From contig JAKQTR010000024.1 in NCBI GenBank assembly GCA_029562975.1, forward strand, positions 62,001-126,000: a stretch of 64,000 nucleotides of DNA, written 5' to 3'. Origin of the DNA: Acidobacteriota bacterium. Its GTDB lineage: Bacteria > Acidobacteriota > Vicinamibacteria > Vicinamibacterales > JAKQTR01. Below are positions 9,250 through 17,294 of the stretch, in pieces; the first letter of the stretch is position 1, and every line of letters begins with the position of its first letter. Position numbers and translations under genes: made by a program. The notes beneath the pieces are model-generated. The model was given only the letters and a program-made list of their open reading frames with translations. It was not told where the DNA came from and searched no databases.

Positions 9250-9336
9250 GCGGAAGTGGCGGAATTGGCAGACGCGCAAGCCTCAGGAGCTTGTGGCCGC
9301 AAGGTCGTGGAGGTTCGAGTCCTCTCTTCCGCACCA
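9250..9336 (+). tRNA. tRNA-Leu (anticodon CAG)
   Basis: The acceptor stem pairs GCGGAAG (9250-9256) with CTTCCGC (9326-9332), followed by discriminator A and an encoded CCA (9334-9336). The anticodon stem CAAGC/GCTTG encloses the loop CTCAGGA with anticodon CAG at 9284-9286. The long variable arm is that of a class II leucine tRNA, and the T loop reads TTCGAGT. Length is 87 bases including CCA. Confidence 0.97.
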
Positions 9337-9663
9337 CTCGACTGAGTCGCGTCGCCCCTTCGTCCGCGGCAAGCCCCATAGCCTCGGACCACTGAGGCGA
9401 AAGGTCCGCTGCGCGCGCAGCCAGTCGAAGGATCCCCATCACGTCACGGCGGCCGCTTCCGCCCGGTCTGCGGGCGGGCGAGCCGGCAAGGGGCCGGCTC
9501 CGTCGAGGCGCGCCGGGCGAAGCCGCGCAAGCCGCTTCGTCCGGCTGCGTCCGAAGACCCGACGTCAGGACGCGGCGGCCGGGCCGCGCTGCGCGCGCGC
9601 CGTCCCCGGGCGCCTGCGAGGGCATCAGGCGGTGGCGAGAGCCGGCGTCGCCCGGCCCGGTGA
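9337..9663. other. Intergenic region, no gene seen
   Basis: 327 bases after the tRNA. The only structure I see is an 8-bp hairpin, GAGCCGGC (9480-9487) with GCCGGCTC (9493-9500). It has no T-run, so it is not a convincing terminator. Open frames here read as Arg/Ala-rich noise. Confidence 0.5.
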
Positions 9664-9945
9664 TCACCGCTTCATGAGGATCGCCGCGGCGAAGATCACC
9701 TGCAGGATCGCGGCGACCCCGTTGGGCAGCCAGATCCCGCGGCGTCCGAACCTGACGCCGTAGAGGCACCAGAAGCTGTAGACGAAGAAGAAGCCCACGA
9801 CGAACCAGAGAGACACGGAGGACGGCGCGGGGTCCCGCCACTCGCGGACCACCTGGTAGCCGATCGTGCCGCAGGCCACGAGGCCAACCAGCACGCCCGA
9901 GTTGTCCCACGCCCTGTCGGAAATCGCCGCCAGCCCTCGTGCCAC
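9664..9945 (-). CDS. SemiSWEET-like three-helix mini-transporter (PQ-loop family)
   Basis: 93 residues, beginning at a GTG with a well-placed GAGAGGA. Three hydrophobic segments lie at about 15-33, 48-68 and 74-91, the size and topology of bacterial SemiSWEETs, which dimerise into a sugar uniporter. Matching landmarks are a Q at the end of helix 1 (GYQVVREW, where the family usually has PQ), the S-rich start of helix 2, FWCLYG at its end (Trp in the pocket) and LPNGVAAIL in helix 3 (pocket Asn). The Pro of the PQ motif is replaced by Tyr. The longer open frame upstream reads as low-complexity Arg/Ala sequence and was not used. The family call is by eye and moderately sure. Confidence 0.65.
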   Translation of the reverse strand: MARGLAAISDRAWDNSGVLVGLVACGTIGYQVVREWRDPAPSSVSLWFVVGFFFVYSFWCLYGVRFGRRGIWLPNGVAAILQVIFAAAILMKR

Positions 9946-10363
9946 GCCGAATCCTCTCCCGGGCCGCCGCCCCGCATGCTCCAACCCATGGACCGCGACG
10001 CGCGAGCGCGAAGCTCGAGCCGCCCCTGGCCGGAGAGGCGCCGCGCCGCGGTCCCCCTCACATTGTAGTCGGCGGCTTCCGGAACCTTCCGCCCGGGATT
10101 CTCGCAACTCCCGTGCAGGGAGCGCCCATGGCCGATGCACGCACGTGATGGAGGGGGCCCGCGGGCGAGGGCGGCGAGCGGACCGAGCGCGCCAAGGCGC
10201 TCGCCCGCGAGGGGAATGCCCGGCGGACTGCCGCGCGGCAGGGCGACTGGCCGAGCGCGGAATCTCCGCTCACGCTGGGCGCCATCGGCGCCGCCAGCCG
10301 GCCGCTCGCCCTCCGCGGGTGATACGATGGGCGTGCCGGCAAGCGTCGGCGGAGGTGCCGCTC
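9946..10363. other. Intergenic region with one promoter, no gene seen
   Basis: 418 bases. A short frame beginning at 10129 (ATG GCC GAT) hits TGA after six codons and then continues open for about 55 codons with plausible composition. I regard it as chance in GC-rich DNA. The only supported element is the promoter at 10320-10328. Confidence 0.4.
10320..10328 (+). promoter_or_regulatory. Extended -10 promoter for the zinc-ribbon gene
   Basis: TGA TACGAT, a TGN-extended -10 box, about 36 bases before the ATG at 10364. Confidence 0.4.
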
Positions 10364-10762
10364 ATGAAGCGCAACTACCACTGCCCGAAGTGCTACGGGC
10401 TCCTCAACCCGAACGTCAGGATCATCCTGAAGGCGGAGTGCCGCGGGCGCGCGGCCCTCGTCCTTTTCAGCCCCCAGCCTGGCAACTACAACGCCATCGT
10501 CCCGGAGTCCCTCGGCCTGAAGCGGCACGACGAGGTCAAGTTCACGTGCCCCCTGTGCTCGCGGGATCTCACCTCGCGGCGCAACAAGGCGATGGCCGAA
10601 GTCGCCTTCTCGACGCCCGGCGGCGACAGTGGCCGCGTGGTGTTCTCGCGTACCTACGGACACCACGAGACGTACTTCGTGACGAAGGAAGAGGTCCGGA
10701 GCTACGGCCGCCACGCGGACCGGGACGGCGTCAGCTTCTGGGGCGAGGGCCCGACCGGCTAG
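10364..10762 (+). CDS. Zinc-ribbon protein of unknown function
   Basis: 132 residues. The start ATG follows GGAGG with about nine bases of spacing. Two CxxC pairs, CPKC (residues 7-10) and CPLC (near residue 65), enclose a basic strand-rich segment (NPNVRIILKAEC...ALVLFSPQPGNYN). This could form a split zinc ribbon resembling a nucleic-acid-binding or rubredoxin-like fold. The C-terminus (HHETYFVTKEEVRSYG) is hydrophilic. No signal peptide or membrane segment is present. It is convergent with ydcF 19 bases away. I do not recognise a characterised family. Confidence 0.75.
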   Translation: MKRNYHCPKCYGLLNPNVRIILKAECRGRAALVLFSPQPGNYNAIVPESLGLKRHDEVKFTCPLCSRDLTSRRNKAMAEVAFSTPGGDSGRVVFSRTYGHHETYFVTKEEVRSYGRHADRDGVSFWGEGPTG

Positions 10763-10781
10763 TCCGGCCAGTCACGGGCGG

Positions 10782-11447
10782 TCAGCCGACAAGGTGCGAC
10801 CTGTAGCCGCGGGCGACGAGCTCGCGCCAGGCGGCCCGCACGTCGTCCGGCACCGGCTGCGGCACCTGGAAGCCGCGCTCGGCGTACACCCACATCCGCT
10901 GGACGTCACCGACCAGGATGCTGATGACGAGGTCGCGGGGAATCCGCGCGGTGGGATACTCGTCGTACGGAATGGGCGGCGAGGCGACCTGCAGGTCCGG
11001 CTCGGGCCACCGACGCTTGAACGTCGCCCACGCGCGCCGCTCCATGTAGGGCTTCTGCACCGCGATGACGCGCGACGGGACGATCCCCCGCTCCGCGAGC
11101 AGGGCTCGCGAGAAGTCGATGTTCTCTCCCGTGTTCGCGGACGCGGGCTCGACGAGCACCGCCGCTCGCGGCACGCCCAGGCGCAACGCGGCGTCCGCGA
11201 ACGTCTCCGCCTCGCTTCTCTCGAACTCCCTGACGGTCAGCCTGCCCAGGCCTCCGGAACACAGGAGGAGCGGCGCCAGCCCTCTCAGGTAGAGCCGCGC
11301 CGCGTGCTCTCCCACGCGGACGTCGTTGCTGCCCAGGGCGATGATGACGTCGGCCGGCGCCAGGTCGTGGCGCAGGAGCATGTAGTCCCACAGTGTCCGG
11401 GCCAGATCGTCGGTCGGGGCGGCGGCCGGGTTCGCGCCGCTCGTCAC
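10782..11447 (-). CDS. YdcF family protein (DUF218, ElyC/SanA/YdcF)
   Basis: 221 residues. The DUF218 fold is recognisable from VIIALGSNDVRVGEHAARLYLRG near residue 35, LLLCSGGLGRLT near 60, LVEPASANTGENIDFSRALL near 105 and VIAVQKPYMERRAW near 130. The family is linked to envelope homeostasis and S-adenosylmethionine binding, but its reaction is not settled. Unlike ElyC and SanA this copy has no N-terminal membrane helix, so it should be cytoplasmic as YdcF is. It lies 45 bases downstream of the multihaem cytochrome gene and is probably cotranscribed with it. Confidence 0.85.
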   Translation of the reverse strand: MTSGANPAAAPTDDLARTLWDYMLLRHDLAPADVIIALGSNDVRVGEHAARLYLRGLAPLLLCSGGLGRLTVREFERSEAETFADAALRLGVPRAAVLVEPASANTGENIDFSRALLAERGIVPSRVIAVQKPYMERRAWATFKRRWPEPDLQVASPPIPYDEYPTARIPRDLVISILVGDVQRMWVYAERGFQVPQPVPDDVRAAWRELVARGYRSHLVG

Positions 11448-11492
11448 GGCGAGGCTCCGCCGGCCGCGCGGGCGCCTCCGCGCTCGCGAGCC

Positions 11493-13526
11493 TCACTCCG
11501 GCGACGAGACCACCGGCTCCGCATCCGGCTCTGTCGCCGTTTCCGTTTCCGGCCCGGGCAGGGCGGGCGCCTCAGGAGGGCCGGCGGCGTGACGGGCGGC
11601 GTGCCCGGCCTTCTTGCCGATGAGCCACGCGGGGTTCATCGGGTACTCGTGCGGATCGAAGACGGTCCAGTACGCGTGCCACACGGCAATCGCGAGCGTC
11701 GCGAGAACGGCCTCGTAAAAGTGGAACACCTTGGCGAGGTCCTGCACGATCTTCGGCCACATCCGCACCAGGGCTTCGCTGAAGACGAGCATGATGCCGG
11801 TGATCGTCATCACCGCCGAGCCCCAGACGAGCGCCCAGTACTCCGCCTTCTCGGCGTAGTTCCAGCGCCGCGCCGGCGGGCGGTCCTGCCGCAGGCCCAG
11901 GTTGTAGGCGACGACGCCGACGGCGTCCTTGAAGTCCACCCGGCCGAACCAAAGCGCCCGGGCGTACTGCCGCCCCCCCGGCGTGCCGAGGAGCGCCGCG
12001 ACGTGGACCACGAACAGCACCGTGAAGCTCCACCCGAAGATCCGGTGCAGCAGCGCCCGCGCCTCGCTCCCGCCCGAGAACGCCTTGAACGGCCAGCTGA
12101 AGAACGCCTCCGGGTAACGGTGGACGAAGCCCGTGTACACGAGCCCGATGAACAGCACCATCAGGATGGTGTGCTGGTGGCGCAGCCACGGCGTCAGGCG
12201 CGTCTCCGCGAACGGGTCGGCGTTGACGGCCCGCGTGTGATCGCGGGCCTTCTTGACGTAGTCGAGCGTGACGAAGAGCGCCATGCCCCCGATGGTCACC
12301 ACGATGACGATGATGTACAGCAGCGTCACCAGGTTCACGAGCCAGGGGTTCTCGGCGTGGCGCCCGGCCGGCGCGTGCACCCTGAAGAACTCCGCGCCGA
12401 GGCGGTTGCCGATCCCGGGGTGGCACCGGCCGCACGTCTGGGGCAGCCGCGCCGGGTTGACCTTCGACTGGGGATCGCTCGAGGGAAGAATGTCGTGGGC
12501 CCCGTGGCAGGACGCGCAGTCGGCCGCCGTGGGGTTGCCGCCCTGCAGCGCCAGGCCGTGGAAGCTCTGGGTGTACGAGCTCATCGTGTCTGGCGGCAGG
12601 CCGTACTGCGTGATGATGCGCGTGGCCGCGTGGCACTGCGCGCACGTGCCGGGCACGTTCGCCGCGGACACGCGCGACGAGGGCGCCGACGCCGACGCGA
12701 TGCTGTGCTCGCCGTGGCAGTCCGTGCACACGGGCGCGTCGCGCACGCCTCTCGCCACCGCCTTGCCGTGCACGCTGAGCGCGTAGGTGCGCTGCACGTT
12801 CTCGTGGCACTTCCCGCACGTGGCGGGCACGGTGCGCCAGTAAAGCTTGGACGTCTCGTTCGTCGACCGGTGCAGGTCGTGCGACCCGTGGCAGTCGTTG
12901 CACGTCGCCGAGTTCAGCGCGCCCTTCTGGAGGAGCGCAATCCCGTGGACGCTGGTCTCGTAGCTGACGATCGGGTTGCTCTGGCGCAGGTTGTACTTCC
13001 GCATCTCCGCCACGTCGGCGTGGCAGCGGCCGCAGGTCCTCGGCAGGTTCCGGCGGTTCACGGGCGAGTCGGGATCGCGCGAGTTGAGCAGGTCGTGGGT
13101 GGCGCCGTGGCAGTCCTTGCACGAGGCCGCCTCGGAGACGCCCTTGTGGACCGCGCGCCCGTGGTCGCTCGCCAGGTAGATCTCGGATTCCAGCCGGTGG
13201 CAGTTCGAGCACGCGACGGGCCTGGGCGTGAAGCCCTCCGGATGCGGCACCTCCACGATGTCCGCGTGGCAGCTCGTGCAGCGGTTCTGGCCGTGGATCG
13301 AGGCCGCGTGCTTCTGCTCGTCGACGTACAGCGAGCGCGTCTCGCCTGACGGTCCCGTCATCGTCAGCGACGAATCGCCGTGGCAGCCGTAGCAGTCGGC
13401 GTTGTCGATGGCATGCCGCTCGGGCGACCCGGCGTGCGCAGGCATCCCGGCGAGGGCCGCGGCGATGAGCGCGCACGCCGCGGCGGCGAGGGGGAGGAAC
13501 GCCCGGCTCGAGAAGGGGTATCGCAT
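11493..13526 (-). CDS. Multihaem cytochrome c fused to a dihaem cytochrome b domain (CbcL-like quinol oxidoreductase)
   Basis: 677 residues from the ATG at 13526 (a GTG 24 bases upstream is possible). A signal peptide runs to PAHAG. Residues ~30-340 hold eleven CXXCH c-haem motifs, several followed by HG(A/S)HD, arranged as repeated two-haem modules. The last ~270 residues are a FdnI/HydC-type cytochrome b domain with four to five helices and candidate haem histidines in RHQHTILM, LLHRIFGW, FHFYEAV and VWHAYW. Geobacter CbcL has this same fused design and passes quinol electrons to periplasmic cytochromes during extracellular metal reduction. No partner CbcA/B, porin-cytochrome or terminal reductase gene is in the window. 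The C-terminus is acidic (TEPDAEPVV). Confidence 0.88.
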   Translation of the reverse strand: MRYPFSSRAFLPLAAAACALIAAALAGMPAHAGSPERHAIDNADCYGCHGDSSLTMTGPSGETRSLYVDEQKHAASIHGQNRCTSCHADIVEVPHPEGFTPRPVACSNCHRLESEIYLASDHGRAVHKGVSEAASCKDCHGATHDLLNSRDPDSPVNRRNLPRTCGRCHADVAEMRKYNLRQSNPIVSYETSVHGIALLQKGALNSATCNDCHGSHDLHRSTNETSKLYWRTVPATCGKCHENVQRTYALSVHGKAVARGVRDAPVCTDCHGEHSIASASAPSSRVSAANVPGTCAQCHAATRIITQYGLPPDTMSSYTQSFHGLALQGGNPTAADCASCHGAHDILPSSDPQSKVNPARLPQTCGRCHPGIGNRLGAEFFRVHAPAGRHAENPWLVNLVTLLYIIVIVVTIGGMALFVTLDYVKKARDHTRAVNADPFAETRLTPWLRHQHTILMVLFIGLVYTGFVHRYPEAFFSWPFKAFSGGSEARALLHRIFGWSFTVLFVVHVAALLGTPGGRQYARALWFGRVDFKDAVGVVAYNLGLRQDRPPARRWNYAEKAEYWALVWGSAVMTITGIMLVFSEALVRMWPKIVQDLAKVFHFYEAVLATLAIAVWHAYWTVFDPHEYPMNPAWLIGKKAGHAARHAAGPPEAPALPGPETETATEPDAEPVVSSPE

Positions 13527-13603
13527 CTCGGCTGTCCCTGCCGGAGGCACTGGCGCGCCCGCTCCCGGGTCCCGGCTGGAGGGCCGCGCCTGGAACGCCC
13601 GGC

Positions 13604-13609
13604 ATCATA
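13604..13609 (-). promoter_or_regulatory. Candidate -10 box upstream of the cytochrome gene
   Basis: TATGAT on the minus strand, about 78 bases upstream of the cytochrome ATG. No -35 match was seen. Confidence 0.3.
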
Positions 13610-13682
13610 TCCGATCTGCGCGTCTGCCGCGCCCCCGGGCGGCGCGCGCGGAGCGCCCCGCCGCCGGGCGGGCCCGCGGCGC

Positions 13683-14516
13683 CTACAGATCGTAGTTGAG
13701 CCGGACGGCCCGTTCCCGGAGCCGGTCCGGGAGCAGGCGATGCACGGCGCACATCGTGCGCGCCAGCCGCCCGACCGGCGCGCGGGCCGGGAGGCGGCGC
13801 GCCCGGCAGAGCCGCTCCACCAGGGCGGCCGCCGCTTCCGGCGATCCGCCCCCGCGCTCCTGCCGCTCGGCCGCGCGCAGACAGCGCGCCTGGGCGGCCT
13901 GATAGGCCGAGCCGGGCGGATCGACAACGGCGCGGGCGCCGGTGAATGCCGTCGCGAAGTCCCCGGGCTCGACGCAGCACACCTGCACGCCGAGCGGCCG
14001 GAGCTCCATCCGCATCGCGTCGCCGATCGCCGCCACGGCGGCCTTGGTCGCCGAGTAGTGCGCCTGGAACGGCAGGCTGATCCGGCCGGCGAGGGAGCCG
14101 ATCCAGATGACGCGCCCGCGCGACGCACGAAGCAGCGGCAGGAGGCGGCGCGTGAGATCCAGGGGCCCGAACACGTTAACGGCGAACTGCCTGGCGGTAT
14201 CCTCGGCCCCCACGTGCTCCACGGCTCCGAACACGCCGAATCCGGCGTTGTTCACCAGCACGTCGAGCCGTCCCAGCGACTCCACCTCGCGGACGAGGGC
14301 GTCCGCGTCCGCCGCCGAGGGAAACTCGAGCCGGCTGTAGGAGAGCGGCAACCCGCCCGCGCGGGCCAGGCCGGTCAGCTCGGCGGCCCGGTCCGCGGAG
14401 CGGACCGTGCCGATCACGCGGTGCCCCGCCCTGGCCAGCCGCTGCGCGGTCGCGCGCCCGATCCCGTCGCCCGCGCCCGTCACGAGCACCGTGAGCAGCT
14501 TCTGGGGCCTGGTCAC
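13683..14516 (-). CDS. Short-chain dehydrogenase/reductase
   Basis: 277 residues. The start is GTG with an AAAGGAG site seven bases upstream. It is a classical SDR: nucleotide-binding TGAGDGIGRA near residue 15, NNAGFGVFGA near 90, the serine in IGSLAGRISLPF, and the catalytic YSATK near 155. The sequence resembles the family that includes 3-ketosphinganine reductases and acyl-chain reductases, but SDR specificity cannot be read by eye. It is divergent from the serine-palmitoyltransferase-like gene across a 189-base promoter region. That makes a 3-ketosphinganine reductase role attractive but unproven. Confidence 0.85.
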   Translation of the reverse strand: MTRPQKLLTVLVTGAGDGIGRATAQRLARAGHRVIGTVRSADRAAELTGLARAGGLPLSYSRLEFPSAADADALVREVESLGRLDVLVNNAGFGVFGAVEHVGAEDTARQFAVNVFGPLDLTRRLLPLLRASRGRVIWIGSLAGRISLPFQAHYSATKAAVAAIGDAMRMELRPLGVQVCCVEPGDFATAFTGARAVVDPPGSAYQAAQARCLRAAERQERGGGSPEAAAALVERLCRARRLPARAPVGRLARTMCAVHRLLPDRLRERAVRLNYDL

Positions 14517-14653
14517 GACAGGCTCCTTTCGCGAGTCCGGCAGTCCGAATCGGCCGCCGGCCTCCGGGCAGGAGGCGGCGTCCCCGCGGGGCTCGCCGCG
14601 AGCGAAGCCGCCGGTGCCGCAGATTCGCCGCGACGGCCGCCGTGCATGGTTAC

Positions 14654-14692
14654 TATAATAGGCGGTCACAGCCCGCCAGGCCGATGGCGGGC
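14654..14692 (+). promoter_or_regulatory. Consensus -10 box followed by a perfect 8-bp hairpin
   Basis: TATAAT (14654-14659) matches the sigma-70 consensus exactly. The expected transcript start is about seven bases later. The perfect inverted repeat GCCCGCCA (14671-14678) / TGGCGGGC (14685-14692) with a six-base loop therefore sits at the mRNA 5' end, just before the GAAGGAA ribosome binding site. It could be an operator or a leader hairpin. No -35 box matches. Confidence 0.55.
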
Positions 14693-14705
14693 CGAAGGAA
14701 ACCAG

Positions 14706-15968
14706 ATGGACCTGTTCGATCCTTGTTACGCCTTCCACGACGCCGACCTGCTGAAGGCGGCGGGGCTCTTCCCCTACTTCCGCCCTCTCTCGTCGTCTGA
14801 AGGACCCACCGCCACGGTGGAAGGCCGACGGGTGATCATGATGGGCTCCAACGACTATCTCGGGCTCACGCACCACCCGGAGGTCATGCAGGCCGCTCAC
14901 GACGCCATCCAGCGGTTTGGCACGGGGTGCACCGGGTCCCGGTTCCTCAACGGGAACCTCGACCTGCACGAGGCGCTGGAGCGCGAACTCGCGGAGTTCA
15001 CCGGCAAGGCCGCGGCTCTCGTCTTCGCGTCGGGCTTTCTGGCCAACCTCGGCGTGATCGGCATCCTCGGCAGCACGAAGGACGCGGTGCTGTTCAGCGA
15101 GGCCGACAACCACGCCAGCCTGATGGACGGCGCCCGGATGGCGCGGGCGAGCCGCTCGCGGGTGTTCAAGGGGCTGGACGACCTGGCGCGGCAGCTGCAG
15201 GCCCGCGAGGAATGGCCGAACGCGCTGGTCATCATCGACGGCGTGTTCTCGATGACCGGCCGGGAGGCGGACCTCCGGGGCATCGCCGCGCTCAAGCAGC
15301 GCTACAGGTTCCGGCTGTACGTGGACGACGCCCACGGCATCGGCGTGCTCGGCCCCGGCGGGCGCGGCACGGCGGCGGCGCAGGGCGTGACCGACGACGT
15401 GGACGTCCTCTTCGGGACGTTCAGCAAGTCGTTCGCCAGCCTCGGCGGCTTCGTGGCGGCCGACGCGGCCGTCATCAACTACCTGCGCTACCGGACCCGG
15501 ACCCAGATCTTCTCCGCCGCCCTGCCGCCCGCGTCGGCGGCCGCGGCGCTCGCCTCGCTGCGCGTGCTCAGGCGAGACGGCGTTCTGCTCGAGCGGCTGT
15601 GGGACAACGTCACGTACTTCCGAGACGGCGTCCAGCGGCTGGGTTATCACACGATGGGCAGCACCACGCCGATCGTGCCGCTGTTCGTCGGCTCCGAGAC
15701 GCTGGCGTTCACGCTCTGCCTGGAAGCCGAGGCGATGGGACTGTTCGTGACGCCGGCCGTCTATCCGGCCGTACCGGCCGGGCACGCGCTCATCCGGACG
15801 AGCGTGACGCCCGCCCACTCGCGCGATCACCTGGACACGGCGCTTGGCGTCCTGGCCGATCTCGCCAAGCGCCACGCGATTCCGAACGTCGACCCGGCCA
15901 CCATCCCGCCGGCGCGCGAAATGGACTTCCAGGCCGCGTTGAAAGCGCGCGAGTCCGGACAGGCCTGA
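14706..15968 (+). CDS. Alpha-oxoamine synthase, serine palmitoyltransferase-like
   Basis: 420 residues of the PLP-dependent family that condenses an amino acid with an acyl-CoA (SPT, KBL, BioF, HemA). Visible are GSNDYLGLTHHPEV, GTGCTGSRFLNG, the cofactor-stacking region DNHASLMDG, the aspartate in VDDAHGIGVLG and the PLP lysine in FGTFSKSFASLGG near residue 243. The N-terminus (a KAAGLFPYFRPL-type lead before the EGRRVIMMGSN strand) matches bacterial serine palmitoyltransferases better than BioF, and no biotin gene is near. If correct, it makes 3-ketosphinganine, the first step to sphingolipids. KBL-type activity remains possible. Confidence 0.8.
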   Translation: MDLFDPCYAFHDADLLKAAGLFPYFRPLSSSEGPTATVEGRRVIMMGSNDYLGLTHHPEVMQAAHDAIQRFGTGCTGSRFLNGNLDLHEALERELAEFTGKAAALVFASGFLANLGVIGILGSTKDAVLFSEADNHASLMDGARMARASRSRVFKGLDDLARQLQAREEWPNALVIIDGVFSMTGREADLRGIAALKQRYRFRLYVDDAHGIGVLGPGGRGTAAAQGVTDDVDVLFGTFSKSFASLGGFVAADAAVINYLRYRTRTQIFSAALPPASAAAALASLRVLRRDGVLLERLWDNVTYFRDGVQRLGYHTMGSTTPIVPLFVGSETLAFTLCLEAEAMGLFVTPAVYPAVPAGHALIRTSVTPAHSRDHLDTALGVLADLAKRHAIPNVDPATIPPAREMDFQAALKARESGQA

Positions 15969-16066
15969 CGCGCCGGCCGCGCGCGTCCGGGCGCTGGTTC
16001 ACCCCGGCGATCGGTGGTATCGTTCCCGCAGTCAGCCGTGCCCGCGGCACGAACTGGAGGGAAGCG

Positions 16067-16516
16067 ATGCTGCCGTTCAAGAGGATCGTCTGCCCGGTCG
16101 ATTTCAGCCCCGCCTCCCAGCACGCCGTGTCGGAGGCCGTCGCGATCGCCAAGGTGTTCCAGGCGGAGATCCTGCTCGTCCACGTGCTCCCGGTCCTTCC
16201 GGCGGCGCCCTCCGATCCGAACTTCGTCTTCCAGGTCCCCGAGTACGAGCGCGCGCTGCGCGCCGACGCGGAACGGCAGCTCGCGCGTCTGGCGGCCGGC
16301 GTGGCCGACGAGGGCATCGCCGCGCGCACGGCGGTCGGCCACGGAGACGCCGGATCCGAGATCGTGCGCCTCGCCAAGGAGGACGTGGCGGACCTCATCG
16401 TCATCGCCACGCACGGCATGACCGGGTGGCGCCACGTGATGTTCGGCTCGGTGGCGGAGAAGGTGGTGCGCCTGGCCGGCCGTCCCGTGCTGACCATCCC
16501 GGCGCTGCGCGACTAG
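16067..16516 (+). CDS. Universal stress protein, UspA family
   Basis: 149 residues in a single Usp domain. The N-terminal strand is RIVCPVDFSPAS. The ATP-binding signature is visible as a G-x2-G-x9-G-S pattern in THGMTGWRHVMFGSVAEKVV, followed by the RPVLTIP strand. The ATP-binding subtype is therefore likely. It has a strong GGAGGGAAGCG ribosome binding site. A TATCGT at 16018 may be the -10 box. The gene precedes the P-loop operon by 40 bases and may be cotranscribed with it. Confidence 0.92.
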   Translation: MLPFKRIVCPVDFSPASQHAVSEAVAIAKVFQAEILLVHVLPVLPAAPSDPNFVFQVPEYERALRADAERQLARLAAGVADEGIAARTAVGHGDAGSEIVRLAKEDVADLIVIATHGMTGWRHVMFGSVAEKVVRLAGRPVLTIPALRD

Positions 16517-16556
16517 CCTGGCGGGGGCCGCGCCCCCGGCGGGAGGCATGCATCCC

Positions 16557-17294
16557 ATGACCGACATCTTCCGGCACCTGCTGGTGCTCGGCCGGCCGGC
16601 CTGCGGCAAGTCCGAGTTCATCGACTTCCTGAAGCACGCCGACCCGGAGCGGCGGCGCGCCCGCCTGCACATCGGCGCGTTCGAAGAGGTGGACGACTTC
16701 CCGTGGCTCTGGGAGAAGTTCCAGGACGACGAGATCTGGCAGCGCGCCGGCTACGGCCGCCTCTACACCGAGGAGTACATGCCGGGGAACCCCGGCCTGG
16801 CCCCGAAGGGAGCGGCGCTCTTCGACTGGTGCCTGCACAAGTTCAACGACGTCATCGCAAGCCGGTATCTCGGCCGCGAGGACTTCTACCGGACGTCGAC
16901 GCTGCTCATCGAGTTCAGCCGGGGCGGGCCGAACGGGTTCGGCCGCGCCCTGCGGATGCTCGACCGCCGGGTGCTCGAGCGCGCCGCCATCTTCTACATC
17001 GACGTCTCTCGGGAGGAGTCCTGGCGGCGCAACGTCGCACGCTACCAGGACGCGCTCAAGCACTCCATCCTCGCCCACATGGTGCCGCGGGAGACGTTCG
17101 ACTACTTCTACGACGTGAACGACTGGGCCGAACTCACCCACGGCCGCCCCTCGGGCCGCCTCGGCGTCAACGGCCTCGCGGTGCCCTTCGTGTCGATGCG
17201 CAATGAGCCCGAATCGACGGACCCGGCCGTGCTCGAGGCGCGCTACGCCGCTGCACTGGACGAGCTCTGGGCCCTCGCGCGGAGCGCCGCGTGA
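16557..17294 (+). CDS. P-loop nucleoside-triphosphatase-like protein A, unknown function
   Basis: 245 residues from the second ATG, which has GGGAGG at the right spacing; the first ATG at 16548 is only one base from that site. A Walker A motif lies at GRPACGKSEF (residues ~12-21), preceded by the hydrophobic strand HLLVLG. Other landmarks shared with the next gene are FEEVDDFPWLW, TLLIEFSRG, FYIDVSREESWRRNVARY, NDWAELTHG and VPFVSMRNEPES. The size, and the arginine cluster after the fourth strand, resemble small-molecule kinases of the adenylate-kinase or deoxynucleoside-kinase type. The substrate is unknown. The stop overlaps the next start (GTGA), so the paralogues are coupled. Confidence 0.8.
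   Translation: MTDIFRHLLVLGRPACGKSEFIDFLKHADPERRRARLHIGAFEEVDDFPWLWEKFQDDEIWQRAGYGRLYTEEYMPGNPGLAPKGAALFDWCLHKFNDVIASRYLGREDFYRTSTLLIEFSRGGPNGFGRALRMLDRRVLERAAIFYIDVSREESWRRNVARYQDALKHSILAHMVPRETFDYFYDVNDWAELTHGRPSGRLGVNGLAVPFVSMRNEPESTDPAVLEARYAAALDELWALARSAA

Noticed and set aside
9250-9663. tRNA gene as an integration site for a mobile element
   Set aside because: No integrase, no repeated tRNA 3' end and no compositional change are visible downstream.
9113-9910. Minus-strand open frame spanning the tRNA-Leu gene
   Set aside because: It crosses a certain tRNA gene and the repeat region; its apparent protein is the antisense of both.
10129-10320. Frame with an internal TGA that could be a selenoprotein or pseudogene
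   Set aside because: No SECIS-like hairpin follows the TGA, the peptide has no recognisable motif, and GC-rich DNA gives such frames by chance.
10794-13349. Plus-strand open frame of about 850 codons
   Set aside because: Antisense to ydcF and the multihaem cytochrome; its regular His/Arg pattern simply mirrors the CXXCH codons.
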